This document shows, in pieces, positions 59,242-64,000 of a DNA stretch of 64,000 nt. The notes below the pieces were generated by a model. That model worked only from the letters and a program-made list of their open reading frames with translations, had not been told where the DNA came from and searched no databases. Every line of letters starts with the position of its first letter. Position 1 is the first letter of the stretch. The stretch comes from Armatimonadetes bacterium DC (GTDB lineage Bacteria; Armatimonadota; Fimbriimonadia; Fimbriimonadales; GBS-DC). The stretch is taken from positions 304,640-368,639 of the forward strand of contig LDYB01000016.1 of NCBI GenBank assembly GCA_001442985.1, in the 5' to 3' direction. A program made the position numbers and the translations under genes.

Positions 59242-60661
59242 AAGCGCCATCGGGCAGATTGCTTCGCTCCTGCGCGGCGAATATGCGCTCGGCGAGCGAA
59301 CCCTTGCCCTCTTGCTCCTGCAGGAAGACGCTGAAATCTGGGAACTGGTTCAGCAACAGGAATCGCCCCACACCCTCCAGCGTATCCGGGCGATTGTGCA
59401 ATCCCTGCAGAGCCAGCTGGAACAGCCTCTGGATTGGGCTATTGAACAGCAACGCCAGCAACTGAGCCAGCAGATTAGCCAGCAGGTGATGCAGATTAGC
59501 AAACCCACGCGCCCCAACACCCTCGCCGAATGGGTCGGCTGGCTCTGCATGAACCCGTGGACAGGTTTTCCTATTCTGGCGCTGGTGCTGTATTTCGGGC
59601 TTTATCAGTTTGTGGGGGTGTTCGGCGCGGGCACGGTCGTCGGCTGGATTGAGGAAGACCTGTTCGGGGCAATTATTAACCCTGCCGTGGAGTCGTTCGT
59701 GCGGGGCGTTATCCCGTGGGCGCCCCTGCAGGAGTTGCTGGTGGGCGAGTACGGCGTGTGGACGCTGGGGATGACCTACGCGATTGCGCTCATTTTACCG
59801 ATTGTAACCTTCTTCTTTCTGGTGTTCGCGATTATGGAGGACACGGGCTACCTGCCGCGCCTCGCGATGCTGATAGACCGCGCGTTTAAGGCGCTGGGGC
59901 TGAATGGGCGCGCGGTGATCCCGATTGTGCTGGGATTCGGGTGCGACACGATGGCGACGGTCGTGACCCGCGTGCTGGAGACGCCGCGCGAGCGGATTTT
60001 GACCACCTTTTTGCTGACGCTGACCATTCCCTGCTCGGCACAGCTGGGCGTGGTGATGGCGTTGCTGGCGCAATACCCGTATGGGCTGCTATTGTGGGCA
60101 GGAGTGCTGGTGAGCGTGTTTCTGGTAGCGGGCTGGATTGCGGCGCGGGTGCTACCAGGCACGCCGATGCCGTTTTATATGGAACTGCCCCCCATGCGCC
60201 TGCCGAGCCTGAGCAATGTGCTGCTCAAGACCTTCGCGCGGCTCCACTGGTACTTTCTGGAGGTGCTGCCCCTCTTCTTACTGGCGAGCGTACTCATCTG
60301 GATTGGGCAGCTGACAGGGCTGTTTGAGCTGGCTCTGCGAGCGATTGCGCCCATCACCGCGCTGCTCGGCTTGCCAGAGCAGGCGAGTGTGGCGTTCCTG
60401 TTTGGCTTCTTCCGTCGCGATTACGGCGCGGCGGGCTTGTATGACCTGCAACAAGAGGGAGTTCTTACAGGCAATCAGGTGCTGGTAACCGCCGTGGTGC
60501 TGACCCTGTTTGTGCCCTGCGTGGCGCAGTTTCTGGTGAGCATCAAAGAGCGTGGCTGGAAAACCGCGCTGGCGATGTTTGGGATTGCGCTGAGCGTGGC
60601 GGTGCTGGTGGGCTTCTCAGTGGGTCGGATTTTACAGGTGCTGGGGGTGAACCTGGGATGA
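59198..60661 (+). CDS. feoB: FeoB membrane domain as a separate protein
   Basis: A 487-residue protein that continues FeoB: the helical GDI-like spacer (about 10-110, LTYPPAIESAIGQIASLLRGE...) and then the gated transport core with VFAIMEDTGYLPRLAMLIDR, FGCDTMATVVTRVLETPRERILTTFLLTLTIPCSAQL and FGFFRRDYGAAGLYDL. AAGGAG lies 7 nt before ATG 59198, inside the G-domain gene. It would assemble with the separate GTPase to import Fe2+. Its stop overlaps the next start as ATGA. Confidence 0.92.
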   Translation: MSVSPPPLTYPPAIESAIGQIASLLRGEYALGERTLALLLLQEDAEIWELVQQQESPHTLQRIRAIVQSLQSQLEQPLDWAIEQQRQQLSQQISQQVMQISKPTRPNTLAEWVGWLCMNPWTGFPILALVLYFGLYQFVGVFGAGTVVGWIEEDLFGAIINPAVESFVRGVIPWAPLQELLVGEYGVWTLGMTYAIALILPIVTFFFLVFAIMEDTGYLPRLAMLIDRAFKALGLNGRAVIPIVLGFGCDTMATVVTRVLETPRERILTTFLLTLTIPCSAQLGVVMALLAQYPYGLLLWAGVLVSVFLVAGWIAARVLPGTPMPFYMELPPMRLPSLSNVLLKTFARLHWYFLEVLPLFLLASVLIWIGQLTGLFELALRAIAPITALLGLPEQASVAFLFGFFRRDYGAAGLYDLQQEGVLTGNQVLVTAVVLTLFVPCVAQFLVSIKERGWKTALAMFGIALSVAVLVGFSVGRILQVLGVNLG

Positions 60662-60846
60662 CCTGCGGCATGTGCGGTCGTGAGATGACCGACGAGGGGA
60701 TTCAGAAGGCGTGTCGGGGGTGCGCGGCGTTTGGGGGATGCCGACTGGTGAAATGCCCCTATTGCGGCTACGAGCAACCGCAACAGCCGGGGTGGCTCAA
60801 ATGGCTGGTCGAGATAGCAAAGCGCAAGCAGGAGACGAAGCGGTGA
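60658..60846 (+). CDS. Small seven-cysteine protein of the feo operon
   Basis: A 62-residue protein with CGMC (C3, C6), CRGC (C19, C22), C28 and CPYC (C33, C36), then a basic, amphipathic tail (PGWLKWLVEIAKRKQETKR). It is a zinc-ribbon or iron-sulfur type module. It overlaps feoB by 4 nt and feoA by 1 nt, so it belongs to the Feo system. Functionally it could stand in for FeoC, which is also small and Cys-containing, but the sequence is not FeoC. Confidence 0.8.
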   Translation: MTCGMCGREMTDEGIQKACRGCAAFGGCRLVKCPYCGYEQPQQPGWLKWLVEIAKRKQETKR

Positions 60847-61064
60847 TGCCGCTGAGCGCGTTGAAGCATGGCGCCAGCGCCCGCGTGGTGCAGGTGGCAC
60901 ACGACTCGCAGGGGCACTGGCGCAAACTGAGCGCGCTGGGTATCGTGCCCGGCGCAACCGTCCGCATGGTACAGCGTTTCCCCACCTTCGTGGTTCAGGT
61001 GGGCTATACGCTCGTCGCCATCGATAGCGAGTTAGCCTCGCAGGTGCAGGTGCAACTGGAGTAG
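60846..61064 (+). CDS. feoA: Ferrous iron transport protein FeoA
   Basis: A 72-residue SH3-fold protein (MPLSALKHGASARVVQV...WRKLSALGIVPGATVRMVQRF...VQVGYTLVAIDSELASQVQV). FeoA binds the FeoB complex and tunes transport. The ATG overlaps the previous stop (TGATG). Its position at the end of the operon, after feoB, reverses the common feoA-feoB order. The longer upstream frame is a shadow of the Cys-rich gene. Confidence 0.92.
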   Translation: MPLSALKHGASARVVQVAHDSQGHWRKLSALGIVPGATVRMVQRFPTFVVQVGYTLVAIDSELASQVQVQLE

Positions 61065-61065
61065 C

Positions 61066-61155
61066 TTACCAGATGTCTTCCAGCGCGTCCCGAAGGAGTT
61101 GATAGGCGCCGACGATGCACGCGGCAGCCACGGCTAACGCAATCGCAGAAAGCAT
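61066..61155 (-). CDS. 29-residue single-span membrane peptide
   Basis: A short open frame in the gap between feoA and argF encodes MLSAIALAVAAACIVGAYQL and a further nine residues, LRDALEDIW. One hydrophobic helix (1-20) is followed by an amphipathic acidic end. The ribosome site GGGGAGGT lies 7 nt before the ATG, as good as those of known genes here. It could follow argF on the same transcript or have its own start. Small membrane peptides of this kind often tune transporters; the target is unknown. Confidence 0.6.
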   Translation of the reverse strand: MLSAIALAVAAACIVGAYQLLRDALEDIW

Positions 61156-61227
61156 AGGCAACACCTCCCCTGAAGAGTTTTTCCAGAGGGGTTATTCCCG
61201 CTGGGGAGGGGGTTGCCCTAAAGGGTT

Positions 61228-62193
61228 TTACGGGTTTTGCCCCTGCGAGTGGCACAGAAGCGCAATCAACGCCTTTTGCGTGTGCAGGCGGTTTTCTGCC
61301 TGATCCCACACGGCGGATTGGGGTCCGTCCAGCACGGCGTCGGTGATTTCTTCGCCCCGCCGCGCGGGCAGACAGTGAAGCACAATCGCGTCGGGCAGGG
61401 CGTGGCGCATCAGCGCCTCGTTCACCTGAAACGGCGCAAACTGCCGCATGCGAATCTCGCGCTCCGTTTCATAGCCCATCGAGACCCATACATCCGTGTA
61501 GACCACATCCGCGCCCGCGACGGCTTCCTCAGGGTCGTGCGTCAGATAGACGGAACCCCACGCGCGCGCCTGTTGCAACACCTGGGGGTCGGGTTCGTAG
61601 CCTTCGGGTGTGGCGATGCGCACGCTGTGCCCCAGCAGCGCGCTCAGCAGCATAAAGCTGTGGCACACATTATTGCCGTCGCCTACCCACGCAACGGTCA
61701 GGGGGCGGTTGCCTTTATACTCTTCAATCGTCATCCAGTCGGCGAGCGCCTGGCAGGGATGCTCATGGTCGCTCAGGGCGTTAATCACGGGCACGCCAGC
61801 GAACTGTGCCAGCTCGTGAAGGACGGAATGGTAGAACACGCGAGCGATGACTCCCTGCACCCAGCGCCCCAGATTGCGGGCAATATCCATCACCGCCTCG
61901 CGCTTGCCCATCTGAATGTCGTTCTGGGTGAGGTAGACGCCGTGCGCGCCCATCTGGTACAGCCCGACTTCCAGCGTGACGCGCGTACGGAGGGAAGGCT
62001 TCTCAAAAATCAGCGCGAACGCCGTAGGGCGCTCGAACCGAAACAGCTCGATGCCCTGACGGGTAGCGCGTTTCATCGCATGGGCGAGGTCTAACACCGC
62101 GCGCGCCGTTTTCGGGTTCAAATCGGTAATAGAAAGATAATGCCGCGGCGGCTGGTTCGTCTGCCATGCCTGCAACGCTTGCTCCCATGTCAT
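61228..62193 (-). CDS. argF: Ornithine carbamoyltransferase
   Basis: A 321-residue enzyme forming citrulline from ornithine and carbamoyl phosphate. The carbamoyl-phosphate loop is FEKPSLRTRVTLE, followed by DHEHPCQALAD, TDVWVSMGYE for the ornithine site and the catalytic Cys in HCLPARRGEEI. No other arg gene is adjacent. The ATG is 7 nt after a TATCCT box with no Shine-Dalgarno, so the message is probably leaderless. Confidence 0.95.
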   Translation of the reverse strand: MTWEQALQAWQTNQPPRHYLSITDLNPKTARAVLDLAHAMKRATRQGIELFRFERPTAFALIFEKPSLRTRVTLEVGLYQMGAHGVYLTQNDIQMGKREAVMDIARNLGRWVQGVIARVFYHSVLHELAQFAGVPVINALSDHEHPCQALADWMTIEEYKGNRPLTVAWVGDGNNVCHSFMLLSALLGHSVRIATPEGYEPDPQVLQQARAWGSVYLTHDPEEAVAGADVVYTDVWVSMGYETEREIRMRQFAPFQVNEALMRHALPDAIVLHCLPARRGEEITDAVLDGPQSAVWDQAENRLHTQKALIALLCHSQGQNP

Positions 62194-62200
62194 GCGCGAT

Positions 62201-62206
62201 AGGATA
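62201..62206 (-). promoter_or_regulatory. Leaderless-type promoter of argF
   Basis: The minus strand reads GAGGTATCCTATCGCGCATG, with TATCCT 7 nt before the ATG. Confidence 0.55.
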
Positions 62207-62260
62207 CCTCAACACAGAGTGTTTTACCGTCAGAATTTGCGCCTGCGCCGCGCAGGGGGG

Positions 62261-62266
62261 TATACT
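62261..62266 (+). promoter_or_regulatory. -10 box TATACT for the SRPBCC pair
   Basis: GGGGGGTATACTTACT lies 26 nt before the first SRPBCC gene, which has CAGGAGG, so this is an ordinary leadered promoter of the same class. Confidence 0.6.
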
Positions 62267-62292
62267 TACTCACCAGTCAGGAGGTTAGAGCG

Positions 62293-62724
62293 ATGCCGAA
62301 AATCGAGAAAAGCGTGCAGGTGAATGCGCCTGTTGAAAAGGTGTTTGAAGTGCTCCAACAGACCGAAGCGTTCCCCCAGTTTCTGCCCCATGTGAAGGCG
62401 GTGTCGGTGGTGGAAAATGCGCCGCCCGATGTGGTGCTGGACTGGGTGGTGATTGCGCCCGGTGTGGGCATGGAGGTGCGCTGGCGCTCGCGCCACACGG
62501 TCGACGAAGCCGCGCGCACGGTGAGCGTCAAGCCAGAGGGCGACGCGCTGGTGCAACTGCGCGGCGCGTGGCGCGTAGACCCCGCCGAGAACGGGAGCCA
62601 GCTCACCGCCACTCTGGACTATGAAGCCAAAGTGCCCCCCATGTTCGCCGGGATTGCCCAGAAGGCTGTGGACGAGATTATCACGGGCTGGCTGAACGGG
62701 TTCAAAGCCAGAGCGGAGGGCTAA
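62293..62724 (+). CDS. SRPBCC/START-like hydrophobic-ligand domain protein (first)
   Basis: A 143-residue helix-grip protein: IEKSVQVNAPVEKVFEVLQQTEAFPQFLPHVKAVSVVE at the start and a long C-terminal helix (FAGIAQKAVDEIITGWLNGFKARAEG). The fold makes a cavity for lipids or quinone-like ligands; COQ10/polyketide-cyclase-type members are close. It is 3 nt upstream of a paralogue, with larB following, so the three are likely co-transcribed. The ligand is unknown. Confidence 0.82.
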   Translation: MPKIEKSVQVNAPVEKVFEVLQQTEAFPQFLPHVKAVSVVENAPPDVVLDWVVIAPGVGMEVRWRSRHTVDEAARTVSVKPEGDALVQLRGAWRVDPAENGSQLTATLDYEAKVPPMFAGIAQKAVDEIITGWLNGFKARAEG

Positions 62725-62727
62725 CCG

Positions 62728-63189
62728 ATGGCGCGTGTGGAGCTGGAGCAGGTCATTCACGCCCCTGTAGAGGTGGTGTACGCCGTCGCAAAAGATGTGG
62801 AAGCGTTCCCCCAGTTTATGCCCGATGTGAAGTCGGTGCGGGTGCTGGAACGCTCGGAAGACGGCTCCCGCACGCTCACCGAATGGGTCGCCTACGCCTC
62901 CCAGCTCAAACTGCAGGTCAAGTGGGTTGAAGAAGACCTCTGGAACGATCAGGAGCGCACATGCCATTTCCGTCAGGCGAAGGGCGACTACGACCAGATG
63001 GAGGGCGTGTGGCGCTTTGAACCGCATCCGGAGGGCACGCTGTTCAAGTGCGTGCTGGATTACGAGCTGCGGGTGCCCCTGCTGGGCGCAATTGTGCAGA
63101 AGGTGGTGCATCACCTCGTACAACAGAATCTGAAGGGGATTATGGAGGGCATCAAGCAGCGGGCGGAGGCGGTGGCGCGTGGCGCCTGA
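62728..63189 (+). CDS. SRPBCC/START-like hydrophobic-ligand domain protein (second)
   Basis: A 153-residue paralogue of the preceding protein (VELEQVIHAPVEVVYAVAKDVEAFPQFMPDVKSVRVLE), with a longer middle part (LWNDQERTCHFRQAKGDYDQMEGVWRFEP) and the same final helix. A tandem duplication seems likely, with considerable divergence. Its 3' end overlaps the larB start by 11 nt. Confidence 0.85.
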   Translation: MARVELEQVIHAPVEVVYAVAKDVEAFPQFMPDVKSVRVLERSEDGSRTLTEWVAYASQLKLQVKWVEEDLWNDQERTCHFRQAKGDYDQMEGVWRFEPHPEGTLFKCVLDYELRVPLLGAIVQKVVHHLVQQNLKGIMEGIKQRAEAVARGA

Positions 63190-63925
63190 ACCTCTCAAGG
63201 CTCTGCTACAGGCGGTTGCAGAAGGCAGGGTTTCCCCAGAGCAGGCGCTGGAGCAGCTCCGCCTGTTGCCCTACGAGTCGGTGGAGTTTGCCCGAATCGA
63301 CCACCATCGTGCCCTGCGTAAAGGGTTCCCTGAAGTGGTGTTCTGTACGGGCAAGACGCCCGAACAGGTGGCGGAGATTGTGGCGCGGCTTGTGCCCCAT
63401 GGGCGCGTGCTGGCAACCCGTGCCACGCTGGAACAGTATGAAGCCGTGCGCCAGCGCGTGCCAGAAGCCGTCTATCACCCTGAAGCGCGCGCCATTCGCG
63501 TGGGCGAGTTTCCCGAAGCGCCCGAAACGCCCTACGGCGTGGTGGTTTCGGCAGGCACAGCGGATATCCCCGTCGCGGAAGAGGCGGCGCTCACGGCGCG
63601 CATGATGGGCGTTGCGGTGCGCACGCTGTACGATGTCGGCGTGGCGGGTCTCCACCGCCTGCTGGAACATCTGCCGATGCTCATGGAGGCGCGAGCGATT
63701 GTTGTTGTCGCGGGCATGGAGGGCGCGCTGCCCAGTGTCGTGGGGGGACTGGTTCCATGCCCCGTGATTGCTGTGCCCACCAGCGTGGGGTATGGGGCGC
63801 ATTTCGGCGGGCTGGCGCCGTTGCTGACCATGCTCAACACTTGCGCGCCGGGCGTGAGCGTGGTCAACATCGATAACGGCTTCGGGGCGGGCTACTACCT
63901 CGCGCTGATAGTGAAGCCACATTAG
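63179..63925 (+). CDS. larB: Nickel pincer cofactor biosynthesis protein LarB
   Basis: A 248-residue PurE-like carboxylase/hydrolase that carboxylates the nicotinate adenine dinucleotide ring at the start of nickel-pincer cofactor synthesis. Motifs are RKGFPEVVFCTGKTPEQV, VVVSAGTADIPVAEEAALTARMMG, VVVAGMEGALPSVVGGLV and VPTSVGYG. Translation begins at GTG 63179 with GGAGG 9 nt before. larC, larE and larA are not seen in the window. Confidence 0.92.
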   Translation: MAPEPLKALLQAVAEGRVSPEQALEQLRLLPYESVEFARIDHHRALRKGFPEVVFCTGKTPEQVAEIVARLVPHGRVLATRATLEQYEAVRQRVPEAVYHPEARAIRVGEFPEAPETPYGVVVSAGTADIPVAEEAALTARMMGVAVRTLYDVGVAGLHRLLEHLPMLMEARAIVVVAGMEGALPSVVGGLVPCPVIAVPTSVGYGAHFGGLAPLLTMLNTCAPGVSVVNIDNGFGAGYYLALIVKPH

Positions 63926-63951
63926 AAGCGATCTAGGAAAGTGAGTTCGGG

Positions 63952-63957
63952 TATACT
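63952..63957 (+). promoter_or_regulatory. Promoter of the truncated gene at the window end
   Basis: CGGGTATACTTTG places TATACT 9 nt before the ATG at 63967, with no ribosome site. Confidence 0.5.
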
Positions 63958-63966
63958 TTGTCCGCT

Positions 63967-64000
63967 ATGAGCGAGCGAAAGCCCTATGCCAGCGACCTGA
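63967..64000 (+). CDS. Start of a probable IS5/IS4-type transposase (cut by window end)
   Basis: Only 11 codons are visible: MSERKPYASDL. This closely resembles the first residues of many IS5-family transposases with a DUF4096 domain (KPYPSDLTDEQW). The upstream segment from about 63926 could hold the left end of the element, but without the right end I cannot define the inverted repeats. Confidence 0.4.
   Translation, partial: MSERKPYASDL

Noticed and set aside
58678..60661. FeoB read as one gene broken by a sequencing frameshift at the C run near 59210
   Set aside because: The second ORF has its own ATG with AAGGAG at ideal spacing inside the first gene, which points to a real split; kept as a check in the findings.
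1..64000. CRISPR array or prophage
   Set aside because: No regularly spaced repeats, cas genes, integrase, capsid or tail genes were seen.

Overview
The window looks like a chromosomal segment of a GC-rich, probably thermophilic diderm bacterium of the Armatimonadota type. This rests on several things seen together: prepilin-like proteins with an [19 protein letters not shown] start and an H-x9-DG end, a DUF4091 glycosidase-like protein, an SLH-domain outer-membrane porin ending in Phe, a PEP-CTERM protein, a dockerin-repeat protein and a long Bacillus-type SRP RNA. No 16S gene is present, so the assignment is inference.

Layout. 0-11.6 kb: 3' end of a CAU tRNA, an M48 protease, then a long minus-strand block (diiron oxidase-like protein, dnaB, comM, ASCH protein, bL25, rpoN, response-regulator GGDEF protein, SAM-hydrolase family, CBS pair, M20 peptidase, bL27). 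11.6-14.4 kb: DraG-like hydrolase and a lone OLD-type ATPase/TOPRIM protein. 14.4-23.7 kb: Gfo/Idh oxidoreductase, purM, globin-coupled chemoreceptor with cheW, serC, two prepilin-like proteins, a beta-propeller phytase and a dockerin protein. 23.7-33.9 kb: gltB, a five-gene run (unknown protein, beta-lactamase fold, signal peptidase, Nudix, O-antigen ligase/TPR), kynB. 33.9-37 kb: pdxH followed by a patch of small unfamiliar genes and a 186-bp repeat. 37-45 kb: aldolase, a Clp1-type kinase, nadC, the DUF4091 protein and the SLH porin. 45-53.6 kb: groES-groEL under CIRCE, a second copy of the repeat, rnjA, rpmH-rnpA-yidD-yidC-jag, SRP RNA and a gamma-glutamyltransferase. 53.6-64 kb: pseudouridine synthase, a possible strand-annealing protein, MntA-HepT, PEP-CTERM protein, cstA, a split feoB with a Cys-rich partner and feoA, a 29-residue membrane peptide, argF, two SRPBCC proteins, larB and the start of a probable IS5-type transposase.

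Regulation is unusually legible. Most promoters carry an extended -10 of the form GGGTAYAMT, and about ten genes start only 6-11 nt after it with no Shine-Dalgarno sequence, so they are probably leaderless or nearly so. Two distant promoters share an array of four TTAA-type direct repeats with 11-10-11 spacing placed exactly 11 nt from a TAYGCT -10. One drives the dockerin gene just upstream of the phytase gene, the other a PEP-CTERM protein; this looks like a PhoB-type phosphate-starvation operator.

I did not see a complete new defence or mobile system. The best leads are the paired Pho-like arrays, the leaderless promoter class, the 10-cysteine secreted peptide, the Clp1-type kinase, the YidC with a helical repeat region in place of its usual periplasmic domain, and the split FeoB operon.
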